Positions 1 to 8,192 are shown, counted from the first letter of the stretch. The stretch is DNA of 10,897 bases from an uncultured Parabacteroides sp. (GCA_947074335.1 CAMTPG010000064.1:1-10897), one strand, 5' to 3'. Notes: generated from the letters alone by a model not told the origin. Program-made: numbers and translations.

Positions 1-55
1 ACGGCATACGAGATTTATGAATGTGACTGGAGTGCAGACGTGTGCTCTTCCGATC
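1..55 (+). other. Illumina P7/TruSeq index adapter (artefact)
   Basis: Bases 1-14 (ACGGCATACGAGAT) match the 3' part of the Illumina P7 primer. Bases 15-22 (TTATGAAT) sit where the 8-nt index belongs. Bases 23-55 match the TruSeq read-2 adapter ending in GCTCTTCCGATC, with one difference: G at base 34 where the standard adapter has T. Translated in the frame of the next ORF it gives VTGVQTCALPI, a peptide known as an adapter artefact in protein databases. This is library sequence left at a contig end and should be trimmed. Confidence 0.97.
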
Positions 56-460
56 GTCGTTCTCATAGCGCCCGGCAACTATAAGCAAAAAGTTTATCGC
101 CGGACAGGTATGGTAGAAATGCCTAAACGATGGCTAAGGGGCTGGATAAAAGGAGAAACCATAACATTTCCGTTCTGTGACGAGGCCATTACTCAGAGCG
201 GAGGCATGGGAGCTGTTTCGCTTCACCTGAATGCTCCGAACGGGCGCTCCATGCTGCTGATGCGTGCCGATATGAGCAAAGAGTTTTCATTTTTATTATG
301 GTATATGGATCCCAATCGGCCATTGCCACCCGGAAAAAGACTTGATCCTTACCGCGCCGGGGATTATTTGAGACGCAAAGCAGCGGGTTTTCCGGCTCCG
401 TTACGAGCTGCCAAAATTAAGATTCCTCCGGAGGTGAATCCGGAACAAACGAAAGAATAA
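56..460 (+). CDS. Conserved protein of unknown function, copy A (5' truncated)
   Basis: The frame is open from the adapter junction to a TAA at 458-460, giving 134 genomic codons. The true start lies off the contig, and the ATG at base 17 is inside adapter. I do not recognise the family. Visible features are a short hydrophobic start (VVLIAPG), a basic stretch (YRRTGMVEMPKRWLRGW), then KGETITFPFCDEA, SGGM, GRSMLL, LLWYMDPNRPLPPGKRLDPY and DYLRRKAAGFPAPLR, and a charged tail. From the Met at 110 onward it aligns without gaps with the ORF at 8186-8536, about 86 of 116 residues identical by eye. An internal start at ATG 110 is possible, but similarity to copy B continues upstream of it, so a longer protein with an N-terminal membrane part is more likely. 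It ends 30 bp before tssN and probably shares its transcript. A T6SS-linked role is inferred from position only. Confidence 0.75.
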   Translation, partial: VVLIAPGNYKQKVYRRTGMVEMPKRWLRGWIKGETITFPFCDEAITQSGGMGAVSLHLNAPNGRSMLLMRADMSKEFSFLLWYMDPNRPLPPGKRLDPYRAGDYLRRKAAGFPAPLRAAKIKIPPEVNPEQTKE

Positions 461-490
461 AAATATAAAAAGACAAATACAACATACAAT

Positions 491-1351
491 ATGACATCAT
501 TTTTTAAAGGATTAACAATGACTTACCTGCTGTGGCCTGTTTTGGGGCTGTTGCTTGCAGGTTTAGGTGTTTTTATAGCTAAGAAGAATGCTCTCTTAGG
601 TAATAAACGTCTGATCGGATACTTTCTCGGAGCAGTATTAGTATTGGTGCTACCGGCATTATCGGGTTTTTTGAATTATAAATTTATGCCTTATGGCTAT
701 TTGTGGCTGTCGGTACTTTATATGGTATGTGGCTGGTATAATAGAAAATTTACGGGATGGGTATTTGAAGACAATGATAAATATAAAACGGAATTGATAC
801 TTACACTCTTTATTCTGATTGTATCCATGCTCTTCTTTACCGTGGTATTCAATCTGTGTAATGATCTGAAATATGGTTTATGGGCCTCTACCTCTATGCT
901 GCCGGTACTGTTGGTATCGCTCTTTATGCAGTCGTACAGGTTGTATTTAGATATTCCTACTCCGATCTATAAATTATGGAAATTCAGTGACAGCGGAAGT
1001 GTCGATCTGTATGAACACCTCGATTTTGAACGCCTTAATGTAGTCTCTCTCGAAGTTTATAAACAGGAGGGAGATAAAGAGCCTCTGTGTCTGAAAGGGA
1101 AAGTGCCTGATGACATTCCGTTTGGTGTCTGGGTAAAACGCCTGATCGAGGATTATAATAAAAAATCACCGCTGGCGGCCATCGCTTATAAAGAAAATAA
1201 TGAAGAGCAAAACTGGATTTTTTATAAACATAACAGTGTTTTTCTTCCCAAACGGTATATAGACTGTGAGTTGACGGTAAGAGAAAACCGCATAGGAGAG
1301 GGTAGTTTTATTATAGCAAAACGAGTAAAAGAATATACGATAGTTGATTAA
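491..1351 (+). CDS. tssN: T6SS subtype iii inner-membrane protein TssN
   Basis: This 286-residue protein has about five hydrophobic segments in its N-terminal half (roughly residues 12-30, 41-60, 68-84, 102-123 and 129-147). A soluble, probably cytoplasmic domain follows from about residue 155 to the end. TssN is a multi-pass protein specific to Bacteroidetes T6SS and is thought to belong to the membrane complex that stands in for TssL/TssM. The assignment rests on topology, length and position directly before tssK. ATG 491 follows an A-rich leader typical of Bacteroidetes. ATG 518 is an alternative nine codons in, with AAAGGA at 506-511 at good spacing. The stop is one base before the tssK ATG, which suggests coupled translation. 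The family call is from memory and context, not a database search. Confidence 0.83.
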   Translation: MTSFFKGLTMTYLLWPVLGLLLAGLGVFIAKKNALLGNKRLIGYFLGAVLVLVLPALSGFLNYKFMPYGYLWLSVLYMVCGWYNRKFTGWVFEDNDKYKTELILTLFILIVSMLFFTVVFNLCNDLKYGLWASTSMLPVLLVSLFMQSYRLYLDIPTPIYKLWKFSDSGSVDLYEHLDFERLNVVSLEVYKQEGDKEPLCLKGKVPDDIPFGVWVKRLIEDYNKKSPLAAIAYKENNEEQNWIFYKHNSVFLPKRYIDCELTVRENRIGEGSFIIAKRVKEYTIVD

Positions 1352-1352
1352 T

Positions 1353-2495
1353 ATGAAAACAAACAAATTAGTAAACTGGCAGGAAGATATGCAAATCTGT
1401 CCTAAACATTTTATACAGACAGAAAATTATTTTCTTAAAGAATTGTCGGCAAGTCGTTCTGTTTTTATCACAAAGAATGATTTCGGACTGTTGCCATTGA
1501 GAGATGCAAACCAGGAAACAGGTATACAAATCAGAGAACATATATCGAATCATGTTGAAGTAACGCTGTACAATTGCAATGCCATAACAGCCTCCGGAGA
1601 ATACATAGCCTTTAATCCGGGTATCAATGAGCCTCCGCTGTCCATATTATATTCGGCAGAGGCCGGCGATCCCGATCATCAAAACTACCAGACCTGGGAT
1701 GTCATTTTATCGGTCGATCCCTATATTCGCATTGTAACAGGCGAAATTGATCCGATGGAAGAACCGCCGCGTCATCCCGACAGCGAACCGATGTACAGAC
1801 TGCATATCGTAGCTTCCGAACAGATCAGTTTATCTACTTTCGGAGCTCATTATCTTACAATCGGGAAGATGCGCCGACAGGGCCAGCGCTATGTGGTTGA
1901 TACCAACTATATCCCTTCGTGCCGCAACATGTCGGCTCATCCCGAACTGATAGATTATTTTAAACGATTCGACAAAATGTTCTTCTCTCTGCGTCGCTCT
2001 TCGCTTACTATCATAACCAAAGTGAATGAGCGTACGGCAGGCAATGAGCTGGGACTCAATATACGCTCCATGAGCGAAGAGATTTTGCGCTATTTAATGT
2101 CTGTTCATTTCAATCTGAAAAATGCCGGAACAGCTATTGCACCGGTTCTTATGGCCGAATATATCTGTACACTGGCGGCGCACTGCTATACAAGTTTGTT
2201 GTGTATGCCGGGCATTCAGAAAGATGAGCTGCTGAAATATTTCTTTGAATGGAGTGATGTTACGCCGGGCTCTTTTCAGGAGTTGTTATCATCGACTATG
2301 GAGATGGAATATGATCATCTCAACATACGCTCCGTAATGGTTCGTCTGGAGTCATTTCTTTCCACTTTAACCGAGTTATGCGAACGGTTAAGCCGGTTAG
2401 AATACATTGGTCAGCATAAAGAAAGTCTGGTGGTTTCGGTTAGTGGCGGCAACAACGAAACAGAAGAGCGTCGCAGTTTTATGGTCTTTGATTAA
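1353..2495 (+). CDS. tssK: T6SS baseplate protein TssK
   Basis: This is a 380-residue cytoplasmic protein. TssK trimers link the baseplate wedges (TssE/F/G) to the membrane complex and help recruit the tube-sheath. The N-terminus VNWQEDMQICPKHFIQTENYF matches the TssK signature W-x-E-G-x-x-x-x-P-x-H-F-Q, with D in place of the usual G. A mainly beta N-terminal half is followed by a helical region (about residues 200-330), as in known TssK. I chose ATG 1353, just after the tssN stop. A TTG at 1344 in the same frame adds only three residues and overlaps tssN, so it is less likely. tssG follows after 11 bp, and adjacent K and G genes fit their shared role in the baseplate. Confidence 0.9.
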   Translation: MKTNKLVNWQEDMQICPKHFIQTENYFLKELSASRSVFITKNDFGLLPLRDANQETGIQIREHISNHVEVTLYNCNAITASGEYIAFNPGINEPPLSILYSAEAGDPDHQNYQTWDVILSVDPYIRIVTGEIDPMEEPPRHPDSEPMYRLHIVASEQISLSTFGAHYLTIGKMRRQGQRYVVDTNYIPSCRNMSAHPELIDYFKRFDKMFFSLRRSSLTIITKVNERTAGNELGLNIRSMSEEILRYLMSVHFNLKNAGTAIAPVLMAEYICTLAAHCYTSLLCMPGIQKDELLKYFFEWSDVTPGSFQELLSSTMEMEYDHLNIRSVMVRLESFLSTLTELCERLSRLEYIGQHKESLVVSVSGGNNETEERRSFMVFD

Positions 2496-2506
2496 TCCTC
2501 CGCAGT

Positions 2507-3454
2507 ATGGATCTGACAGAAAATATATCAAAGCTTCGTGCAGGCATTGAGCGTCATCCGGATTACAGCGCCGCGCTGCTGGCGGCTAATCTGATAGAGG
2601 CCGGCCTGTCTGCCGACGATATCGTGATTACCCGCCGTAAAGCCGGTGCCGAAGGTGTATTGCACGAAATAGAAAACATTTCGCTCAAATATCCCTATTT
2701 AAATCCCGGACAATCGTATGTGGAAATTGAGAGCGGCAGAGACGGGATTTACGATTCGGTAACAGAAGGTTTATTCTTTACCGGAGAGCATTCCGAGAAT
2801 GAGCGGGATATCCGTGAGATTATACACCGTATCAGGCAGGATCGCGAATCAGAGCATGAGATCAGACGCTTTATGCAGCTGTTTGAGGTGGAGTCCGATT
2901 ACTTTCTGACCCATATCAACCGCAAAGAGCTGCAATATGATAATGCGCTCTCGTACGATTCTCTTTGCGGTTTCTATGCCCAATACTGGGATATCATCTC
3001 GATTATGCACAGAGACGATGCCATGCGCTTTATCCGGGTGATACCGCATCTTTCGGCTTTGCGCGGGGATTTGCAGGGTGCTTCCCGTGCCATGGGCTAT
3101 ATCATGGGCGTAGAGGTTCGCATTCAGCGTATTGTGGTGCAAACTGCCGCAACAACGAAAAACGAACCGAAAACACCACCGCGGCTGGGACATACTTTTG
3201 TATTGAAATCCGACACCGGCATGCGGCTGACCGAAAAAATGCAGGTAACCGTTTCCGGCATCAATGCAGCAAAATGCAGCGAATTCATTAAAGAGAACCG
3301 GGGCGATAAAATCATGCGTTTCTTATGTGATATGCTGCTGGATGCAGATATGGAAATCGATATAAAAACAGAACCCGAACGAAAGAGCAGAGGTTTTTCG
3401 TTCGGAAAAGGAAAAGATAAAACATATTATTTAGGTAAAAACACATATTTATAA
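2507..3454 (+). CDS. tssG: T6SS baseplate protein TssG
   Basis: This is a 315-residue soluble protein with no signal peptide or membrane segment. TssG pairs with TssF and TssE to form the baseplate wedge that docks under the sheath. The length suits Bacteroidetes TssG, and the gene lies between tssK and tssO as in other subtype iii clusters. An early hydrophobic, alanine-rich helix (residues 18-35) is followed by an acidic region (GEHSENERDIREIIHRI) and a central domain that includes GASRAMGYIMGVEVRIQ. The C-terminus is lysine-rich. There is no strong short motif, so the call leans on length and gene order. The ATG follows the tssK stop by 11 bp, and the stop is 7 bp before tssO. Confidence 0.85.
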   Translation: MDLTENISKLRAGIERHPDYSAALLAANLIEAGLSADDIVITRRKAGAEGVLHEIENISLKYPYLNPGQSYVEIESGRDGIYDSVTEGLFFTGEHSENERDIREIIHRIRQDRESEHEIRRFMQLFEVESDYFLTHINRKELQYDNALSYDSLCGFYAQYWDIISIMHRDDAMRFIRVIPHLSALRGDLQGASRAMGYIMGVEVRIQRIVVQTAATTKNEPKTPPRLGHTFVLKSDTGMRLTEKMQVTVSGINAAKCSEFIKENRGDKIMRFLCDMLLDADMEIDIKTEPERKSRGFSFGKGKDKTYYLGKNTYL

Positions 3455-3461
3455 TCACACA

Positions 3462-3959
3462 ATGAAAGCAATTAATCATAAATCCGTATGGAAAGGCTAT
3501 CTGTCATTTTCGATATATATGCTGATTACTATTTTGTTTTTTGTACTCATGACTTTTTGTTATTTCTCTACCTATACACACGAGCTGTCTCAGATCGAAT
3601 CGCGCACCGATGTGTTTGATCATACTTTTACTTCGCAAATCGATGTGGTAGAGCGGGTAGATTCGCTGTATAACTATATTGTACTGGTCAATTCGGATGC
3701 CCGAATCAATAATATCGCGGTTAAACATGCCGTGAGCGACCGGAAAATGTCGCTGCTTACCGATTTAAGCCGGATGAACGACAGCGATATGTTGCTGTAT
3801 AAACAACTGATTAATTCGATGAACCGGTTTCTGGCCGTAAAAGACTCGATTGGCATCCTGTCGAATATGGAAGATATCGTACGTCAGGATTTAAACCGGT
3901 GTATTACAGCCGATCGTCAGGCAGCACGCAAATTATCACTCGAAGGTATTAAACGATAA
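3462..3959 (+). CDS. tssO: T6SS subtype iii single-pass membrane protein TssO
   Basis: This 165-residue protein has one strong transmembrane segment at about residues 14-37 (SFSIYMLITILFFVLMTF), preceded by a short basic N-terminus. The rest is predicted periplasmic and looks helical, with heptad-like runs. The topology (cytoplasmic N-terminus, periplasmic C-terminus) is inferred from the positive-inside rule. TssO is one of the Bacteroidetes-specific T6SS proteins thought to build the periplasmic part of the envelope complex. The next gene has the same size and layout. The O versus P naming follows the usual gene order after tssG rather than a recognised motif. Confidence 0.75.
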   Translation: MKAINHKSVWKGYLSFSIYMLITILFFVLMTFCYFSTYTHELSQIESRTDVFDHTFTSQIDVVERVDSLYNYIVLVNSDARINNIAVKHAVSDRKMSLLTDLSRMNDSDMLLYKQLINSMNRFLAVKDSIGILSNMEDIVRQDLNRCITADRQAARKLSLEGIKR

Positions 3960-3970
3960 ATTATAATCAG

Positions 3971-4474
3971 ATGAATAAAAAAAATATACGTAAACGCGAT
4001 AAGATCAGCGCCATGCTTGTGGTGATGCTTATTTTTAGTATCTGCAGCGGTGTCTTTCTGTTCTTTTATATCAAATTAAACCAGAATAATTTCGGCTCAC
4101 ACAAAGATACGATTGTGAAGAAAGCCGATCGTCAGAACCGGCTGATTGCCGACCAGACGGCTTACAATAAACTATGCGATTCGCTCTATCTGCGCATTGA
4201 GCGGTTCGATCCCGGTGTCAATGCCTCATTCGAGGAGAGTGATATCAAATTTCTGATTGCCGATCTGAAGAGTGTATACGAAAAAAATGCGGTGGATGTA
4301 CGCTACAAAGTATTTTATCATACGGCTCAATTCTATGACATGTGGTTTGCCGACAAAAAAATATTGTGGAGCAAACAGGCCAATGTAGAACGGTTTCGTG
4401 AGAATTTACAACAATGTGAAATGGGACTCACCCGTAAAGGTGACGAATTAGATAAAAATCAAAAAAGAAGATAA
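3971..4474 (+). CDS. tssP: T6SS subtype iii single-pass membrane protein TssP
   Basis: This 167-residue protein has a very basic N-terminus (MNKKNIRKRDK), a single membrane helix at about residues 13-34, and a helical, charged periplasmic domain rich in aromatics near YKVFYHTAQFYDMWF (about residues 112-126). The tail is strongly basic (KNQKRR). Together with TssO it is expected to span the periplasm between TssN in the inner membrane and the lipoproteins TssQ and TssR. Its stop is one base from the tssQ start, so translation of the two is probably coupled. The name is assigned from gene order and topology. It could be exchanged with TssO if the local order differs from the usual one. Confidence 0.75.
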   Translation: MNKKNIRKRDKISAMLVVMLIFSICSGVFLFFYIKLNQNNFGSHKDTIVKKADRQNRLIADQTAYNKLCDSLYLRIERFDPGVNASFEESDIKFLIADLKSVYEKNAVDVRYKVFYHTAQFYDMWFADKKILWSKQANVERFRENLQQCEMGLTRKGDELDKNQKRR

Positions 4475-4475
4475 G

Positions 4476-5381
4476 ATGAAAAAATGTATTAATCTGAAAT
4501 CACTGATCAAAGTATTTATAACCGGACTTGTTGTAACGGGCTTTACTTTTCTGATGCAGTCATGTGCTCCCGAAACGGAGGTTAAAGCAAAATTGTCGAA
4601 CACCAATCTCTCGGTCGGAGAAGATTTTATCTTTTCGGATAGTACGCAAAATGCAGATTTCTTGCTTTGGGAATTTGGTAACGGAGATACATCCGATAAA
4701 AATACCGGAAGATACAAATACAATCAGCCGGGTCAATACCGTATCCGGGTTACCGTAAACGGAACAAAAGAAAAATTATTTACCGTGAATGTCAAAGAAA
4801 ACAGAGAGCAATCATTATCCCGTCTGATGGAGATTCAGGCTCCCGAAACGGCCATGCAGGGCGAATTTATTGTTTTCAAGGCCGTAGGCAACGATAAACA
4901 ATGGCGCTGGGTATTTGGCGAGAGCGGTATGGTCGACTCACGCGAACAAAATCCGATTTACAGCTATTCGGAACCGGGTATTTACCACATCGAATTGCAT
5001 ACCGAAAATACGCAGTATCCGATCATGCATCTGATCGAAATTTATCCGCAATATACCGAAGATGATTCGTCCGATGCCATGAGCATTAAAGGGGAAGACA
5101 TCCGCGAAAAACTACAGGCCATAGCCGATGGCAAACCGTTTAACAACAACTACAATTATATTGTAAATAATTATCTCTGCCGGAATCAGAAAGCGGAAGT
5201 AGTAATCAACAATAATAAATTCAACGATTTTTATTCCTATTGCCAGGGGTTAAGAATAACCGGCAAAGGAAAATTATCCATTGACGTGGTCATTGTGGAT
5301 ATGCCCGAAGGCGATAATGCATGCATAAAGAAAATCACGGTTATGCAAAGCAGCAAATCACAGCTCGCGCAGATGAATTAA
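4476..5381 (+). CDS. tssQ: T6SS subtype iii PKD-domain lipoprotein TssQ
   Basis: This 301-residue protein starts with a basic region and a hydrophobic signal ending in a lipobox, LMQSC, with the lipidated Cys at residue 30. Two PKD-like beta-sandwich repeats follow. The first spans about residues 38-107, with WEFGNGDTS and YNQPGQYRIRV. The second spans about 118-190, with WVFGESG and YSEPGIYHIEL. Both show the W-x-F-G and PG-x-Y features of PKD domains. A distinct C-terminal domain (about 203-301) contains NNNYNYIVNNYL and two cysteines. TssQ is the Bacteroidetes-specific lipoprotein of the T6SS envelope complex and a likely functional stand-in for TssJ. It was identified from the lipobox, PKD repeats and position between tssP and tssR. 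Confidence 0.88.
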   Translation: MKKCINLKSLIKVFITGLVVTGFTFLMQSCAPETEVKAKLSNTNLSVGEDFIFSDSTQNADFLLWEFGNGDTSDKNTGRYKYNQPGQYRIRVTVNGTKEKLFTVNVKENREQSLSRLMEIQAPETAMQGEFIVFKAVGNDKQWRWVFGESGMVDSREQNPIYSYSEPGIYHIELHTENTQYPIMHLIEIYPQYTEDDSSDAMSIKGEDIREKLQAIADGKPFNNNYNYIVNNYLCRNQKAEVVINNNKFNDFYSYCQGLRITGKGKLSIDVVIVDMPEGDNACIKKITVMQSSKSQLAQMN

Positions 5382-5433
5382 GTAATCTGCAACAAATTAA
5401 TAAATTACAGCAATAAATAATTACTATACAGAT

Positions 5434-7830
5434 ATGAAAAAATATTTCATTCTTACACTAATCCCCGCTTGTTTTTTATCGGCTTGTAAACCGGTAAATT
5501 CGTTTACCAAGGCAAAGAAACGTCCCGCCGTTTATACCGAAAACTTCCTGGGCGATACAATCCGAATGCCGCGCTCGGAGGCCGGGCAAAGCGCATGGAT
5601 TGTTTATTCGTTATCCGATAAAAATCCGACCACACTGAAACCCGGAGGCAAAGTTGTGGTTAAAGAGATGTCGATGATGGAACCTATGCTTGTAATAGGC
5701 TCAAAACGTAACGGCAAATACCTGAAACTGGTAAAATACAATCCCGAAATACTCAAGAATGAGAAACTGACAAATCGTAAGAAAGCCGACTACTACGGCT
5801 GGGCAGACCGGTCGCAACTATTGCTCTGCAATACCTCTTCGACCGATGTGCGTACCGGTTTTAAAAACCTCGCATTTACAGCCATATCAGATACCACTAC
5901 GCTGTTCTATCCGGAATCGTTTATGGAGCAGGATTCGGTAAAACTTTTCGCCGATCCGCGTCTTTCCGAAATTTATAAATATGCAGCTCTTTATCAGCTT
6001 ATTTATCAATATCAACTTTCTGCCGACGGAAAAAAATGGCTGATTGGCAGTGAGCCTTCAATCACGGCCGACAATGCATCCGATATCATGCTCGGCTGGA
6101 TTGATGCACGAATGATAGAGAATGCAGGTCAGCGCGTATGGTATGCACCTGCCGATGTCTGTGCTTCGCAGTCGGGATTACTGCAGATTGCTCCGGTTAT
6201 TGCCCCGTCGTTTCCCGATTCGGCCATGACATTCCGCACTATCACTACTTACAATGCCATTGATCCCGGCAATAATGTGATTTATAATGTAGAGGGAAAT
6301 GCAATTTCATATAACCGACGCCTGGAGATTGAACGTGAGTTGAAACGATTAAATATCTATTTCTCGATCGAACCGTCGGCCTCTTTGAATTCGCAGCTTC
6401 CTTCCATGATCAATGCGATACAGAATATGATCCCTTTCTTTGCCGATAAAAATGAGTATGATTATACATTCACTTTAATAGCCGGCAATAACCAGTCGAC
6501 CACGCAAAGCAGTGTTACCGGTATCGTGAACTGGATGGTAGATCATATGGATCAGCTGGTACAGTCGCCCACAGAAAAAGCCAAACCCTGGCAATCGTTG
6601 GATATGGCTCTCAACCTGGCCATGCAGGCTCCTGCATCCACAAATTTCTTTATCAATATCGGCGAAAATATTACCAGCAATGTGCATACCGATAAACAGA
6701 TTGTCGATAAACTGAACAAAGCCAACGGCCGCCTGCTGGCCTTTCAGTTGTATGCCAAAGAAAACGACAGCTATAATAATTATGTACTTCAGGCTACCGA
6801 TATCATAGAAGGATATGCTGCCCGTCAGATTGAAAATAAACGTAACCTGTGGGTCTATGCCGATCAGGTACGCAGAGCAAACTCTTTCAGTGAGAATACA
6901 CACAACAATTATATGCTGGATTATCCCGCAAACAGTGCTACACAGGGTATGATTGTGTTTCCTACCAAAGGCGAATATCTTACTACCGACGCTTTGGTAT
7001 CATCTACTGAGACCTTATTGAACCAGGTAAAAGAGGATAACCAGTCTCTTATTGCTGCATTCAACAAAGCCTTTTCATCAACAGATAATGCAAAAGACCG
7101 GTACGATCAGAAACTCCATGCCTTGTATAATCTGAAGCAGGATCGTAAAATTGATGAAGGATACCGCGCCGTGTTCCAATCGCAGAATATACCCTGGACA
7201 GAGCGAACAAAACGCATCACACTTATGGCCCGGGATACTCTAACGCAACCTGTATTCTTATTAATCACCGAAAAAGAGAGCGAACCGATAAAATCCTGGC
7301 TTGAAGAAGTTACCCGGATGTCGGTTGATATTCACGGAACAAAGAAATCGCCTAAAAAGAAAACACGCAGTCTGGTACAGGTACGTAATGAATTGCGTGC
7401 AATGGATGAGGCAGATCTGATCGCAGATTTAGACCTGGCGACAGATTCGACGGAGCTTTTTTCTGCAGATTCATCTGAAATCAGATATGCTTCAACACGA
7501 AAAATCAGAAAACATCTTTATCGCACCTTTAAAGAGGCTGTAAGAAACAGCGGCCGCATCGAATGTGATAATGCCAAATGGCGTAAGGAGGCAACTTTGT
7601 CGGATGTTCAGCAACTCTACACAATGCTTCCTGCTGTATCTCCGTATCTGCAAGATTTAAAGTTAAGCGATATTCGCAATGCAAATATCCTGACCGACGA
7701 ACAGCTGGATCAGTTAATAACTTATCTGAAATTTAAACTTGAAGAGTTTGACAATGAGATAACTTCTGCCAACGAAGTAATTTCGGGTAACATGAAGTTT
7801 TATAAAATAAACAGAAACAGATTACCCTGA
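5434..7830 (+). CDS. tssR: T6SS subtype iii lipoprotein TssR with vWA-like domain
   Basis: This 798-residue protein has a lipoprotein signal with lipobox LSAC and the lipidated Cys at residue 18. Two SH3-like stretches follow, ending in YYGWADRSQLLL (about 120-131) and LGWIDARMIE (about 220-229). A von Willebrand factor A-like domain runs from about 300 to 470. The place where a vWA MIDAS would read DxSxS instead reads EPSAS (residues 313-317), so the first acidic ligand is Glu. The C-terminal third is mainly helical with a basic patch (KKSPKKKTR). TssR is the largest Bacteroidetes-specific T6SS component and is thought to act in the periplasm at the outer membrane with TssQ. A 52-bp AT-rich gap separates it from tssQ. 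Size, lipobox, vWA domain and gene order agree. Confidence 0.88.
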   Translation: MKKYFILTLIPACFLSACKPVNSFTKAKKRPAVYTENFLGDTIRMPRSEAGQSAWIVYSLSDKNPTTLKPGGKVVVKEMSMMEPMLVIGSKRNGKYLKLVKYNPEILKNEKLTNRKKADYYGWADRSQLLLCNTSSTDVRTGFKNLAFTAISDTTTLFYPESFMEQDSVKLFADPRLSEIYKYAALYQLIYQYQLSADGKKWLIGSEPSITADNASDIMLGWIDARMIENAGQRVWYAPADVCASQSGLLQIAPVIAPSFPDSAMTFRTITTYNAIDPGNNVIYNVEGNAISYNRRLEIERELKRLNIYFSIEPSASLNSQLPSMINAIQNMIPFFADKNEYDYTFTLIAGNNQSTTQSSVTGIVNWMVDHMDQLVQSPTEKAKPWQSLDMALNLAMQAPASTNFFINIGENITSNVHTDKQIVDKLNKANGRLLAFQLYAKENDSYNNYVLQATDIIEGYAARQIENKRNLWVYADQVRRANSFSENTHNNYMLDYPANSATQGMIVFPTKGEYLTTDALVSSTETLLNQVKEDNQSLIAAFNKAFSSTDNAKDRYDQKLHALYNLKQDRKIDEGYRAVFQSQNIPWTERTKRITLMARDTLTQPVFLLITEKESEPIKSWLEEVTRMSVDIHGTKKSPKKKTRSLVQVRNELRAMDEADLIADLDLATDSTELFSADSSEIRYASTRKIRKHLYRTFKEAVRNSGRIECDNAKWRKEATLSDVQQLYTMLPAVSPYLQDLKLSDIRNANILTDEQLDQLITYLKFKLEEFDNEITSANEVISGNMKFYKINRNRLP

Positions 7831-7988
7831 TTCCCGGTATCAGAAATTTCACAGGCTTGAAACAACCCTTTGTATCAATTCATAATATCAATAAATAAAC
7901 CGAAAAAATAAATATGGTTGGATTTTTTAAAAGAGCCTTTTAAAGGGCAAAATATTTAACGATCTGCTATAGATATTCAATCGATACG
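7831..7988. other. Intergenic stretch, possible decayed N-terminal coding
   Basis: This 158-bp AT-rich gap lies between tssR and the next ORF. I see no clear terminator or Bacteroidetes promoter (TTG / TAnnTTTG). An ATG at 7914 opens nine codons (MVGFFKRAF) before a TAA at 7941, in the same frame as the ORF that begins at 7989. Reading on one base back gives KGKIFNDLL, a TAG at 7970, then IFNRYDAG. These pieces look protein-like and may be remains of the N-terminus of copy B, but AT-rich DNA can give this by chance. A short palindrome (CCTTTTAAAGG) lies at 7936-7946. Confidence 0.35.
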
Positions 7989-8192
7989 ATGCCGGATGAA
8001 GATACGGAACTGTTTTTTGATCAGTTGGACGATGAAGTGCTGATGATCGATAAAACATTCAGGGGCGTTTTAAAGCTTGTGGCAATGATACCGCTCGATT
8101 TTCTTTTTATAGTAGAAACCTTTTTGGCTATGCCGGAATTAATCAGGGCTTTTTCATTCAAAGGCGATTTTACCGCCGCACCGGTATGGTAG
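7989..8192 (+). CDS. Small membrane ORF, probable N-terminal part of copy B
   Basis: The 67-codon ORF starts at ATG 7989, has an acidic start (MPDEDTELFFDQLDDE) and then a hydrophobic segment at about residues 27-52 (VLKLVAMIPLDFLFIVETF). It stops at TAG 8190-8192 and overlaps the next ORF by seven bases. On its own it would be a small membrane protein. Its last residues can be compared with copy A: ELIRAFSFKGDF, joined one base back to YRRTGMVE, lines up with VLIAPGNYKQKV-YRRTGMVE of copy A. This suggests one original gene broken by loss of a T in the run at 8168-8171 (TTTT where TTTTT would keep frame). It may therefore be half of a pseudogene, a product made through frameshifting, or a sequencing error. 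The start is uncertain because coding-like pieces continue upstream. Confidence 0.55.
   Translation: MPDEDTELFFDQLDDEVLMIDKTFRGVLKLVAMIPLDFLFIVETFLAMPELIRAFSFKGDFTAAPVW

Noticed and set aside
17..55. ATG 17 as start of the first protein
   Set aside because: It lies inside Illumina adapter sequence, and the peptide it encodes is a known artefact.
1344..1352. TTG start for tssK
   Set aside because: An ATG at 1353 directly follows the tssN stop and leads straight into the conserved TssK N-terminus.
2849..3193. 114-codon minus-strand ORF inside tssG
   Set aside because: It is opposite a continuous tssG frame, its composition is unlike a normal protein, and it has no start context.
6475..6903. 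142-codon minus-strand ORF inside tssR
   Set aside because: It lies fully within a well-supported long gene and shows no independent family features, so it is a shadow frame.
7861..7988. Bacteroidetes promoter before copy B
   Set aside because: A TTTG lies near 7869, but no TAnnTTTG box follows at suitable spacing.
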